Source: Liolophura sinensis
Lineage: Eukaryota > Mollusca > Polyplacophora > Chitonida > Chitonidae
NCBI RefSeq assembly: GCF_032854445.1
Contig: NC_088303.1
Span: 26,639,265-26,703,264 of the forward strand
Reading direction: 5' to 3'
Length of the DNA stretch: 64,000 nucleotides
How positions within the stretch are numbered: position 1 is the first letter of the stretch; each line of letters opens with the position of its first letter. The translations under genes and the position numbers were made by a program. The notes under the pieces were generated by a model. The model did no database searches, was not told the origin of the DNA, and worked only from the letters and a program-made list of their open reading frames with translations. Below are positions 24,141-35,160 of the stretch, piece after piece.

Positions 24141-27100
24141 TGTCAATATCTGAAAATCATTTATTGATATCAACATATGGTTTTTCGATGTCGAAAAACA
24201 TTTATCTGTATTTGTAAATGGATTAGTGCTAAATCAATTGCCAATATAAGTGTCTTATTAAGTGATATCCAAAAAAATTGGCATTATCACTAAATGACTA
24301 GGATTTATTGACATCACTAATTCATTTACATATGTCATTAAATAAGTTATCAATATCGATAAATGAAATAGCTTAGCGACATTAATAAATTGTATTTCCT
24401 GTTTGGTTGCATTTGAAAATGATTCTTCTCTCTGCTATAAAACAGTCATATATGCCTGCATGGAATTCCATGCCGAGTTAAGATGCCACACCTGACACCA
24501 AAAATTCAGCCTTATATTTATATGCATAGCAGATTAGTATACTTAGCCCATGCCTTGTCAATGAGAGGACAACACAAGATTTTCTTAATGAAGCCGTGAT
24601 TTGTGGCGCCCTCTTAATTGTGTTGTTTGAATGAAATTAGTGTAGCCCATTTGCTTTTCACCAATATGGCATTGTGTCACATACATGTATATGCGGGGTA
24701 CTTCACCAGAGTATTGTTTCATTGAGAGAACTCTGTTTCCTCCACCCATGAAACTGGTCGGCATTGAATCAATTAATTTAGAGGTTTAAAAGTCTTGAGT
24801 ACAGTGGTATGGTGTTGAACATTAGCCAAACCAGCATTCTGTCCCTATTCCTACTGTAAAACTAGGATCAAAAAGTTTTTTGTGAGTGAATGCATGGAGA
24901 TGTTTAGTTGATTAACATAACGTTTAACTTTGATCATAGTATTTAGTATAATTAAACACGTCTACCTGTTTATAGTCTGTAACAGATTTTAAACACATGG
25001 AAGTGTTCATTTTGGTATAAGCTAAACAAGATGTTTACAACATGTTTCATGTCATGTAAGTGGTCAAACATCTTAATGAATCAAATCAAAAGTTCATTGA
25101 TAGGGAACGCACTCATGAGATTCAGCTCAATGCCAAACAAATATTGCTGAAACAAATGATGATATAAAGTAAGACAATCGGTACAACACTCTTCAGTGTG
25201 TAACAGCTGCACTATTTATATACCTGATTATTGTTGGAACACTAAACTGAAGCTTTTTTCACTTAACATACTGGTGGTCAATTTTATAGGTAGCTGAATC
25301 TGAAGTGCCTGGAGTAAACCACCCACCTTTGTCAAGATAGTGGCCAACTTTTTCACAGTTGTCATAAATGTCAGATTCCAGGAATCAAATCAAAGGAACC
25401 ATTTACTACCTATAACTCAGTATAAAACTAAACATGAGTATAAGCAACCAACAGGTGGGAAATTTGAAAATAACAATGAGTCACAGATTCATACACTTTG
25501 CATAGTGTTTTGTTTTTTCTTTTCCTGTACACACCCAATGAATAGAAAAAAAATTATTGAGTCCTTACATAATTCTAAATATTAAAATCAGTATCAGTAG
25601 TCCAAATATTCTCATGTCTTTATGAAGTAGATCTAAAAAAAAAAAGCAACAGAATTTCAAAAACCATAAAGCAGCATAAATACAAGTGACAGAAATCTGA
25701 ACATATTTATTCAATTTCCACTCGGACTAAATCAATATAAGTGTAGTTTCAAACACCTCTGCACATGTAATCACTACCATCCCATCATCAGTTCTCAATT
25801 TATGTAAATCTTCGATGACTTAACATATCAGCAGAGGACTAAAGGGAGGTCAATAGAGCTTAACCTGTCAGGTAAGTACAAAGAACAAATGTAGCATTCT
25901 TTAGCAATTGAAGCCAATAAATTAAAAGAGGTTATACCGGAGGCATCTGGCAAAATGTTTTTCTTCCATATTCACCAAGAATAGCTCAAATTACTACCTT
26001 TCAGAAAATATCAGACTCTTACTTGAACTATGGAAGTTTGTTAAATTTATGAACTATTCCAGATTGAATACATAATATTCCAAAAGAAGCACAAGGATGA
26101 TGGTTTGGAAAATCCTAAGAAGGAGGCAATGATTAGTACTGGAGAGGATACAGGCATGGACCAGCAGTAGTTTTCTATTTCACAACACAGCAAATCAGCG
26201 ACAATTCAGTATGTTTCAGACTTGTTTAATAAAGGAAATGGAAACAAAATACTTGCCTGTAGTTCTATAACAATGCTTTCAGTTTTCTTCCTCTTGCCTC
26301 TACCAAGTTTAGTCAGTAAATTTTATGATGAGCAGCATTCTTCAAGAGCCTTGATTTGTCTTGGCATCTGGAATTTTAGTTGTAAAAGTCACTGTAAAAC
26401 ATCTGACAGTAATGTTTTTATGTGAATTTCAAAGTGGAATAATATAAGTTGGTCTCACAGCTGTTGTGCATTTGATTTACTAAATGTGCTTTAAAGAACA
26501 AAAATGCATTTAAAAAAAAACATAAAATCATCACATTACATAAATGTATCTCCTTCACAGATGCTGGTATACCATGGTTATGATGATCATCATCTCCATC
26601 TGTTTTTCCTCTCACACTGTTGTCAGCATTATTCGTATACTCTTATGCTTTCTACTATCATGTGCTCTGAAGGCCCCCATTTCGTGATGGAATAATTGCT
26701 GTTTAAATTATCACAGTGAACTAGAAAGTTGGGTTGTGTTTGTGTAATTTGACAACGTGGTACTAGTACTGTACATCTCTGTACAACGCGTACGATAGTA
26801 CATGGAGCAACTAAACATTGTGAGGAAACCAAACTGACCAGAAATTTAAACACAAAAAGCGTGTCTTTGGAATGTGAATATAAACGTACGAATACATAAC
26901 TCAACAGTCTGAGCAAAACAAAACGAAAGTAACAAAGAAGTCACTGAGGGGAGGACTTCCATATAACACATAATATTTAATTGCTTACTTTAACTAAACA
27001 AGCAAAAGCGGGATGACATACATATCACACATTTAGTATGCACTTATCGTGTTGGCCAAGAAATCGGCAGTGAACTTTTGAAGGTAAGGCATATGAGGAC

Positions 27101-27460
27101 AGAGCCTTCCACCGACTTATTCGGCGAAACGGAAAAACAAGAAAATACTTACGTGTCATCGGCCAAACTCAAGTGAATTACATTCCCCGACGGCTTCGTG
27201 GTTTTCTGGACAATTTTTATCCAATTCCGTGGCGTGTAAGAGTGGTAATTCCATGTTATCTATCTTTTGTGCCCTACTCACAAATGTCAGACCGTCTTCG
27301 TTAAACACGTGTAGCTGTTTTCGCTCGCGGCGCATGCGCATACGTGGTTGACGTTTAAACACAAAAAAGCGCGTCTTTGGACTGTTAGTATATACACGCC
27401 CACACAGGGTATATGGATCACATCGGGGGTGTTAAATGTTATATACACCCTGTGCAATGG
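23431..27460. other. Intergenic AT-rich region
   Basis: I see no convincing exons here. It holds a (TA)n run at about 24088-24136, then about 250 bases rich in variants of ATCAATATNGATAAAT on both strands. A sequence of about 45 bp (TTTAAACACAAAAA-GCG, GTCTTTGGA) occurs twice, at about 26845 and 27353. A minus-strand open frame at 27156-27362 ends close to a good donor (ACAC|GTAAGT) but resembles nothing I know and has a stop before the donor; a non-coding first exon is possible. Confidence 0.5.
24088..24136. repeat. (TA)n microsatellite
   Basis: An uninterrupted TA-dinucleotide tract of roughly 25 units in the 3' flank of the ankyrin/C2 gene. It is bordered on both sides by related GATAAAT motifs. 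Confidence 0.9.
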
Positions 27461-27546
27461 AATACACCGATCCATTTTCGCCGCGTAGGCCACGCCTCCC
27501 TTGCCGACGCCATAGCAACGCCCAAGGTCGGACATAAAATGTAAAC

Positions 27547-28954
27547 ATGGCGGCCGGTTCAAATTTCAACTTGCTGCCTCAGGAAATTTCTACCGATTAT
27601 TTTGGCGATGCCAACGTTTTAACCAAGCGTGCAAAAGAGAGGGGGTATAATTTTTTCGTTAATGGTTACGTTCATGCGCTCAAAGTGAACAGTTCCAGTA
27701 AAAATATTGTCGATATCAGTGCTAAATGCTATCGTTCTATGAGGAAAAGCGAGTAACCTCATCGAATTGACATGACGATTCATACCCAGGAGAGAAGAAT
27801 CACGGACAGTCATTGTTCATGTAAAGCTGGGTATGTGTGCTTTTCCTGTTTATGTAGTGAATTGGTGTATAATTATAAATATCTTGTAATGTTCATAAAT
27901 GTAGATTTAAGTTTAACATGCTGCGGCAGGTATTTTAACTGTTGTCGTTGTTGTTTCGACGTTAGCCTTGGATTTAGACTTATAGTTTGTTATCCAAAGC
28001 GCGTTGGCGCCTTCAATTTTGTTGTATACGTTATAAAATAAAATCTGTACCATAGAAACTAATAGAGACTTAGCTTGTACTTCTAATTCTGAGGTTAAGA
28101 CTGTCTAGCGATGGTTCACTTACGTTGTATATTTGCATACTACGAAAAAATATTCGGAGCTGTTGAGCCCATAAGTTAACTCACACTAGTGTTATGGTAC
28201 CGGTATCTTCTTTTTTATTTTTATAGAATAACTGGGCTATGTTCTCATGCTGTTAGCGTCGTCTACACAGTTGGCCACTATAAACGTTTGGGACTGAAAG
28301 ATATCCCTTCACAGCTGGCTTGTACCAGTTTGCCTCAACAGTGGCACAAACCGCGGGGCCCAAAGATCAATGCCGAGCCCGTAGCTGCAATAGTTTTCGC
28401 TAAACCAAGGCCAACACCTCGCCGAAAAAGGCCAGTGTGTTGTTCTACACCAACACTTAGGTAATTATTAACCGCAGTGTGAACAGCAGTGCAAAATCCT
28501 TCCTCTCATCAGTGACCAGCCTGTGCAGCTCAGTTTATTGGCCTGTAGAGCATCACTAATTGCCTGAGAGAACCAGGTTAAACCCTTTGTCAATTCAGTA
28601 GGAGCTGCTGTTAGGGTAGCCTGGTTGGCCAGGTGTCCGCATGATGTGACCTAATAAGCAGATTTACAAGCGCCGTCAATCGCCAGACCACAAAGGCCTC
28701 ATATTTTTTGAAAAATGTTTTCCATCAAGCAACAAATCAAGTCATCAGTGCACTTTTTGTGACAGAAACTGATAGTTTTTTGTGACAGAAAGTGTTATAT
28801 TTTTACCAACAGGATCCCAGAATTGAAGGAAGATGACATAAAGAAGTTGAAAGTAGACAAGTCCACACCATTATCATATTTACTGCAAGATGAACTGCAC
28901 ACAGAAAAAACAGAGTATGGAATTGTGCAGAAGGGTTCAATGTTACCTTTACAG
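27547..28954 (+). pseudogene. SWIM zinc-finger accessory gene of the ISL2EU element, 3' truncated
   Basis: Exons 27547-27830, 28227-28460 and 28813-28954 splice in phase. The start (MAAGSNFNLLP) lies 70 bases inside the left TIR. The SWIM motif is split between exons: HCSCKAG then TGLCSHA, giving CxC...CxH. Downstream blocks (ACTSLPQQWHKPRG, AEPVAAIVFAKP, TPLSYLLQDE) match the region that precedes the YqaJ nuclease domain in this family. A TAA at 27754-27756 interrupts exon 1 in the same frame, where the family has Asn. After the donor at 28954 only about 250 bases remain before the opposing transposase gene, and no YqaJ sequence is visible. Family identification comes from motif memory and is not verified by search. 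Confidence 0.7.
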
Positions 28955-29208
28955 GTATGTATAACAATAACAAGAAATTAATTATTTTTGGGTTAGGATC
29001 CTTTAATACACTTCAAGTATATTACAAATCCATCAGTCCACACCAGATGAACAATCAATCATAGTCATCCATATATCTCGATCATTTATAATGGGTTTTT
29101 TTTTACACAATTTCCACATCAGTTTCTAAATCTTTTATGTATGTCACGACTCCATATTTCCCCTGATGATGAAATTGTTTGTCCACATTGTAATATATGG
29201 TACAAAAG

Positions 29209-31773
29209 TTATAATTTTACCAAAGTATCTTGAAAATTAGTTAAGATTGCAGCAACAAACCAATTTTCATTAATGCAGTGAAACAAGCTAACTGGAATTT
29301 TTCTTCTCAGTAACTTAAAACATTTTATTTTATTAATTGCCCGTTCAACATGAATCCTATGTGCTGCAATTTTTTTAGTCACATTTACTTCTGATTCACT
29401 TGATGGTTTTGCACTTGAAGCAAGTGGAGGTATATTCAGATTAATATCAAATTCTGACAGAATGCCTTCAATCCTAAACCCCTTATCTGCCATTAGTGCA
29501 TCTCCAGCACCAATGAAGCCCCGTTCTTTCAAATCAGGTACAAAATCATAGAACCCACTTTGTTCACAAATTTCATTGTCTGAAATTGACCCAGAAAACA
29601 AATCTGAAACAAACATAACTGATCCTCTAGGGTCACAAACAACTAATGACTTCAAGGTATTGGATGATTTATAGTCTGAAAAGCACTGACTCTGTACTTG
29701 TAAGGAAGACGGTTTTTCACATTTAAGCTCTGTACAATCAAGGATTGCTAAACAAGTCGGAAAATCAGCTTTGTAATTCTCAGGCATGTTTTCTATAATT
29801 ACATTTCTATGTGGCCAATAGCTAAGGGAGCCTAACCTGACATACATATATTTTGCAACACCGGTGAGAACTGTTGACACTGTTGGCACTTTCACATTAA
29901 ATCTGAAGGCCAGGTCTTTAACATGTAACCCCGTTCTGAGTCGACACAGGTACATAAAATCTTGTTGTGATAAGGGGAATTTTTTTACATTAGTTCCCTT
30001 TCTTTTCTGTGGATATGAAATTGGATTTGCACAATCACTGGGAAAGAGGAATGATAGTAACATCAGAAATCTGGATATGTTAAGCCTGTATAAAACTTAA
30101 ACAAATTTTTAATATTTGACTCAACAACTTCTTCAATTTCAAATCCACCTCTCTGTTTAAATTCCTCAGTCTGACACTGTTTATCGCACTTATTAATATT
30201 TAGAAGTTCCCTCTTGGCAAAGTCTCTGATCAATTTATTGTTTTCCTCTTCCAGCTGCCTGATTCTTGCAACCATGGAGAACACATCCAACTCAGGATAG
30301 ACTGAAATAGTAAATAGTGAACAGGACTGATTAACTGACTGGGCAGTAATGCCATTAAATAGCTACTGGAAAATTTCTCACAACAACGAAACTCAGTTTG
30401 GAATGAGATGGATATTCCCCGTTTCCAGAGTGTGGAGTTATCTTTCCTTTAGACCCGGTATCTGCCTTCTGTCGTGTCCCACAGTGACCACATACTAAGC
30501 ATACCATCTTTCAACTGTCTGGCTTTACAACATGAAATAGGGAGTATTCACCCACTACAAGGGAAGTAAAGTAACTTGCTACTAATGGCAAGTGGTGTTG
30601 TGTATCTAGATTAAGTAAACTGTGCCAAAGTTCCTATAAGCCTCAATAAATTTTAGCTGGACACTTAACTGTGTGAATATTCAGAGTTAATGACACACTA
30701 ATGAAATACTCTTGGTTATTGTTTACATAATGATAAATATTGTTCATATCAACCTACTGTGATTGCTTATAATAAAATATTAATGTTACCTATTCCTGGA
30801 AACAGATAATGTGTTGTTCTGGGCATATGATACGTGGCGGCGTGATTTTCTAAATTCCCCACTTAAAGCATCATTTGGATCAGGATATTCTTCATTAGGT
30901 CCACTGAGAGATATGAAATGCTGTAAGTAAATAAAGACACATATGAGTTGGTATTCGTGAGATTTCATTAAAAGTGAGAGAGTGCTTGGGTTTAACAACC
31001 TAATGAACAGTATTTCAACCATATACAGACGGTGTCTCCTTGTTGCAGGATGGATTTCCTCCGCTCTTTTAAGGTGCTACAGTTGTACCTCAGCAAGACA
31101 TGTCTAAAAAGACACCCAGCAAGCCCCCTCACCCAGTCACATTATGCTGACACCGGGCCGACCAGTCGATGCTCTAACCCCACAACAGCTCCCACTGTTA
31201 GAGTTTCTGGTCTGACTAGACCCAGGTTTGACCCTGGATCTCCCAGCCCAGAAGCGGACATGCTAATCAATAATGACAGACTTAACATGTTAAGGCAATC
31301 CCTCCCCTCTCCTATACCCCATAAAATAAAATAAAATAAAAACAAAAAAAATATTGCACTTAGGGACGTGGGGGCAGTGGAACATTAACAAAAGAGTCTA
31401 AATTTCGGACACAACTTTGTTACAAGGAATATTCGCAAACGCACATGCACAGGCCTTTTACATGTACAACAACACCACCGCCTTATGAATATCTGACAGA
31501 TAAGCGGCGATGGAGCCTCACAGAAAGTTACCAAGCTTCGACAACCATTACATACATCAAAGTAGATTCACTTACCTTTGAACAAATATATGTATGCTCA
31601 GTTATTTTTTCCACGTAGAGATGGGAATGTGGACGGCGACACAAGGCTATCCAGCGCAGGCATTTTTGCAGGTCAGACTTTGGCTTCGGGAAAGGAATAA
31701 ATTTAGCTCCTCCTAACTTTTCCGGGTACCTGCTATCAGATTTGCAAGTCCCATATGAACAATGCTTCACCAT
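29209..31773 (-). pseudogene. THAP/DDE transposase of the ISL2EU element
   Basis: Exons in transcript order: 31773-31576, 30920-30790 and 30301-29209. Exon 1 encodes a THAP zinc finger (MVKHCSYGTCKSDSRYP, then CLRWI and Y-I-C-S-K). Exon 2 completes it (HFISLSGPNEEYPDP). Exon 3 has a coiled segment (RIRQLEEENNKLI), a helix-turn-helix (FPLSQQDFMYLCRLRTGLHV) and a DDE_4-type catalytic core with LDCTEL, ADKGF and HVERAINKIK supplying D, D and E. Two faults are visible. The exon 2/3 junction is out of phase by one base with the only good acceptor. Near 30063-30070 the frame shifts by one base between GLTYPDF and MLLSFLFP. These could be real decay or assembly errors. The catalytic residues are all kept. 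Confidence 0.75.
31090..31345 (-). mobile_element. SINE-like insertion inside the ISL2EU element
   Basis: On the minus strand this stretch carries CCAGGGTCAAACCTGGG, which resembles a tRNA B box, and GTGTCAGCATAATGTGACTG, a block I associate with mollusc SINEs. On the plus strand it ends in a (TAAAA)n tract at 31320-31340, which reads as a T-rich start on the minus strand, so the orientation is uncertain. It falls between transposase exons 1 and 2 and is younger than the host element. Confidence 0.45.
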
Positions 31774-32062
31774 TTTCACAAGAGGCAAACATTCAGACAG
31801 TATATAGGATGTCTTGAGGCTGAGTTTACTTAGACTTCTGCAACCAGTTTCACGCGTCATGTAGTACTGTAACAGCCATGTTGTCGGAGTTTTGTCCAAC
31901 CTGTGGGCGGAGCTAAAGGGGTGAACGCGTTGTGCAATTTGATTGGCTTATCGTCCGTCAATCATATCGCGAATGGATCGGTGTATTATCGCGCCAGATT
32001 ATAATAAGGGGGATAACTCAGTTCGGCCTACTGTCGTCTGTTAGAGTTGTCTGTCGCTAAAA

Positions 32063-33025
32063 ATGGCGGATAACGTCGATGTGTCTACAGGCGGCAAGAA
32101 ACGATTTGCATCTCATACCAGTGAAGAATTGCTAGAAAAAAGTCAAAGCTACCGTCGAAGACTGTACAAATTCCTAAGAAAGTTTCCAGTATGGATTAAA
32201 TCGCTATTTGAAGGCTCTGCACCACTGTAAGAAATCTAACATCATCAGAGACCCTGCATTTTCCGATGCAAATGAAATGTACAGGACAGCCATTAAAATA
32301 ATTAACTGAAACAAGTTGGCCATGGCCAAAAACCCATGACCCTGTCATTTGTGAAAATGACAGGAAGCAGATTTATTCCTCCATTCACCTCAGTCCCAAA
32401 ACCCCTGATGGGTTATTAAATAAAGTAATGTTTGACGTGGGACTGTACTTTTGTCGATGAAGGCTTGAAAATATGGAAAAGATGACTAAGGCCATATTTG
32501 CAGTGAAAGTGGACAGTACTGGACTGAAATACGTACATAAGGCTGTGGACGAACTGACAAAAAATCATAGAGCTTGTGACAAAGATAATGTTTCTGGTTT
32601 CATGCCAGAAGAACCAGACTCACTCATGTGTCGGGTGCCTTTATTTCAAACATACATCGATAAACTGCATTCTGATCTGGACAGGCTCTGGCAGAACCTA
32701 AACATTCGTTCCTGGATGAAGAAAGTTTCTGGTTTACCGGAAAACCAGGGGGAAAGGACACCTTATCACGCTTCATGTCCAAACTTAGTGGATATTCTAA
32801 TCTGTCCCAAATATATACCAATCACAGCATCCGTGCCACAGGGGCCACGATACTTTCACAGTTCAACTTCAGCGCGTCGCAAATTATGGCGGTCACACGT
32901 CAAAATTTAAGCAATGACTGCTGATTTGTCATCAACGAAACCTAGTGTGCCTATCTCTGGAATACAACCTAGGACAATACTTTCCGCTGCTGTAACTGCC
33001 AGGTCATCATCAACAAAGCCCAAAC
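32063..33025 (+). mobile_element. Crypton tyrosine-recombinase DNA transposon, left part, decayed
   Basis: The piece opens with an ATG followed by a segment reading KKRFASHTSEELLEKSQSY, typical of the N terminus of Crypton-like (DUF3504) proteins. It later contains the tyrosine-recombinase core in broken frames: DELTKNHR, GFMPE, DRLWQ and, near the end, TNHSIRATGATILSQ with the catalytic Arg. The coding region is broken in several places and must be inactive. No terminal repeats are expected for Cryptons and none are seen. It continues after the nested hAT element at 34709. Confidence 0.65.
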
Positions 33026-33093
33026 CAGACCTCTCAACCTAAAATGTTCCCAAGGAGTGAGATTGGGTTACTATCCCAGCCAATTAGGCGAGG

Positions 33094-33282
33094 GTCCAGG
33101 GGCCGCCTGGGCCCCTGGAAGCTCTGGGGTTCTAGATTGCCGGAGATGCATTCTAGCTCATTTCCGAAGAATAAAACTGCAAATTATTAGACAGCGGCCC
33201 CTGGAAGCTCTGGGGTTCTAGATTGCCGGAGATGCATTCTAGCTCATTTCCGGAGAATAAAACTGCAAATCATTAGACAATG
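33094..33282. repeat. 86-bp tandem duplication with a GC-rich hairpin, hAT left subterminal region
   Basis: GCCCCTGGAAGCTCTGGGGT starts at 33111 and again at 33197, and the similarity runs through GAATAAAACTGCAAAT. The copies differ by only a few bases, so the duplication is recent. Just before it, CCAGGGGCCGCCTGGGCCCC folds into a GC-rich stem (CCAGGGGC against GCCCCTGG). Confidence 0.85.
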
Positions 33283-33907
33283 TTAACTTACGGTTTTTAC
33301 AATATCTTCTATTTTTACATAAGAATAACCATCATATTTATCAGCAAATATGGACTGCTTTTGATATTATTCTCTCCTTAAGACAATAAACTGGAAGTCC
33401 AAGAGTGAACTTACTGTAGGCCCTATTACAATGTGGAATTGTTAGGAAACTTTCCGTATTCTACTTCGTTTTGGATCTCGTTTTAGGCGCTTTGATGCAA
33501 ATCTATACAGATTTTGTGGGGAAAATCAATACTAATAACCAACACCATTTGTCAGATTGGAAACTGTATTTCCCTGAAATTATTCAAATTGTGGAAACAA
33601 TCCAAACACACAACAAACCGAAGATAATGTACAATGTATGACGTGATCTAAATACCGTGGAGTGCCTTCGTAAAATATTTATGAAAATATAATCAGATTA
33701 GTCACTTTGTAATTAGCCAGTAGTCTGCAACAATTTACACTAGCTAGACGGCATTGTGACTGTTTATAACCTTATAAGGTGACGTGGCACACAGATTTAT
33801 AATCAGGTGGCGACGCCCGATGAATCATCGGTCTAGTGGTAAAACAATTACACTGCCAGTGGTTACAAGAATGTGACTCGTGAGTGCTCTTTTATTATTT
33901 GAAAAGA

Positions 33908-34478
33908 TTATTTTTTCTTGTGTAACAAGTTGTATTCACGAATGGCCTTCTTGGCGCTGGTTAAGACTTCACTTGGTGGTTCAAATTGGTGACAGTTCGC
34001 TAGTTTGATGGTCATCAAAGAGGACAGCGTGCCCTCTACTCCCAGCGATCCTCGAAAAGCGGTTTTGTTTTTTCTCACCATTGAAAATACCCTCTCCTCG
34101 CCAGCGTTGGAATGTGGTAGGATAAGTATCAATTTAGCCACTTTACACAATCTTCCAAACCTAGAGCTGCCGTCTACTAATTTAAGAGAGGAAAGATGAC
34201 CCCCAAATGACATCCATCCGGAAATAAGACTAAGTCTCGTCCAGTTCCTGGTCATTATCATCTTCAGTAGGTTTGACGCGGGCGCTGTCCCAGATTTGTC
34301 CTGGAATGTGACTTTTTTCCAGCATTTGATATTCCACAAACTCTTCTTGGAGCTTCTCGATCTCATTCGTTGTTGAGGGGAGATGGTGTGGAAATTTTTT
34401 AACGAAGAATTCAATATCATCAAATCCACTCTCAGGTGAAGCAGGAACGACAACTCTGGGGAGGTTAAAAATAAACAT
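33908..34478 (-). pseudogene. hAT transposase C-terminal remnant
   Basis: The last about 100 codons before the stop at 33908 read through a hAT dimerisation region: LPHSNAGEERVFSMVRKNKT, then LSSLMTIKLAN and a Lys-rich end. Upstream sequence (FDDIEFFVKKFPHHLP, EEFVEYQML) lies in a different frame, so at least one frameshift separates the two parts near 34230. The N-terminal two thirds of a hAT transposase, including BED finger and catalytic core, are absent from the element. Confidence 0.75.
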
Positions 34479-34635
34479 GCGAAATTCCCTCGGATGACTG
34501 AAGACACGACCCGTACTTTGGTCAGTTGAATATCATAAGCAAACCAACAATTACCAGTGTTTTTTTTATTTTTTACCCTAAACCTTCAGAATGCGTGAGA
34601 TTTTAAAGTAGCTGCGTGAGAGCGTGAGATTGAAG

Positions 34636-34690
34636 CCGAATGCGTGAGTCTCACGCCGAATGCGTGAGTCTCACGCCGAATGCGTGAGAG
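34636..34690. repeat. 20-bp palindromic repeats at the hAT right end
   Basis: The unit CCGAATGCGTGAGTCTCACG occurs twice in tandem, followed by a partial third copy that runs into the right TIR. GCGTGAG-T-CTCACGC is a perfect palindrome within it. Related GCGTGAGA words occur just upstream at about 34593-34630. Subterminal repeats of this kind serve as transposase binding sites in other hAT elements; that role here is inferred. Confidence 0.85.
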
Positions 34691-34708
34691 TTGAGAGGTC
34701 TGCCAAAC

Positions 34709-35160
34709 TATCTAGCTCTATCATGTCACCTTCAGTCAAACTTCCCGCTACTGTAACTACCAGTTCATTAGCACACAGTCTATGGTCATCATTAACTAGG
34801 CCAAGTGACGTCGTCTCTAGTGATGCACTAGTTCACCACTCACCAGTAATCTCGATCGATGGAGAAAATATGTATTTTGATTTTCAGGGCGTTCATTTAG
34901 AGTTGGAGAAGGGGGTCAGAGTTCAAAAGTATCCGGCTGAAAGTAATGATGTCACAATTACTCAAAGTAGATACAAGTTAAACTCAAAGTTACAATATTC
35001 AAAGTAGGCGGTTACGAGGACGGCAGTACACAGTTGTCTGCAGCCTACTACTTTTTGAACACCCCGATTTTGATTTTAACCTGGAGAGCGTGCTGTGCGA
35101 TTGTGAAGACCTGGGTGAAATCCAACCGCAGAACAACAGAGTTCTAAACTTGTCTTAGGC
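34709..35160 (+). mobile_element. Crypton, right part after the nested hAT element
   Basis: Sequence directly after the hAT target duplication continues the Crypton. CTTCCCGCTACTGTAACTAC near 34740 resembles TTTCCGCTGCTGTAACTGCC at about 32980 before the hAT, suggesting an internal repeat in the original gene. A protein-like reading continues (VISIDGENMYFDFQGVHLEL; later DFDFNLESVLCDCEDLG) in more than one frame. The right boundary is not defined and I stop at the last protein-like sequence. Confidence 0.45.

Larger units (their letters stand above)
27461..31987. mobile_element. ISL2EU-type DNA transposon with two genes and 16-bp TIRs
   Basis: The element is bounded by AATACACCGATCCATT at 27461-27476 and its exact reverse complement at 31972-31987. 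The TA bases inside these ends are compatible with a 2-bp TA target duplication around a CACCGATCC terminus, but the exact edge is ambiguous. Two genes read inward: a SWIM-domain accessory gene from the left (plus) and a THAP/DDE transposase from the right (minus). As I recall, a THAP-DDE transposase with a SWIM/YqaJ partner is the gene content of ISL2EU (IS4EU) elements. Here both genes carry coding faults and the YqaJ part is missing, so the copy is probably immobile. A SINE-like insertion sits at about 31090-31345. Confidence 0.8.
33026..34702 (-). mobile_element. hAT transposon (6-bp TSD) nested in the Crypton
   Basis: Terminal inverted repeats CAGACCTCTCAAC (33026-33038 and the complement ending at 34702) are flanked by the direct repeat CCAAAC at 33020-33025 and 34703-34708, a 6-bp target duplication as in the hAT6 group. 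The element is 1,677 bp, too short for a full transposase. Inside, on the minus strand, only the C-terminal hAT part remains. The left end holds an 86-bp duplication and the right end a 20-bp palindromic repeat array. It is a deleted, probably non-autonomous copy. Confidence 0.8.

Noticed and set aside
27156-27362. Minus-strand 68-codon frame with Arg-rich start
   Set aside because: A strong donor follows, but a stop codon precedes it and no downstream exon was found; recorded only as a possible non-coding exon.
34660-35007. 115-codon plus-strand frame as an independent gene
   Set aside because: It spans the hAT right end and the resumed Crypton sequence, so it is a chance fusion of two elements.
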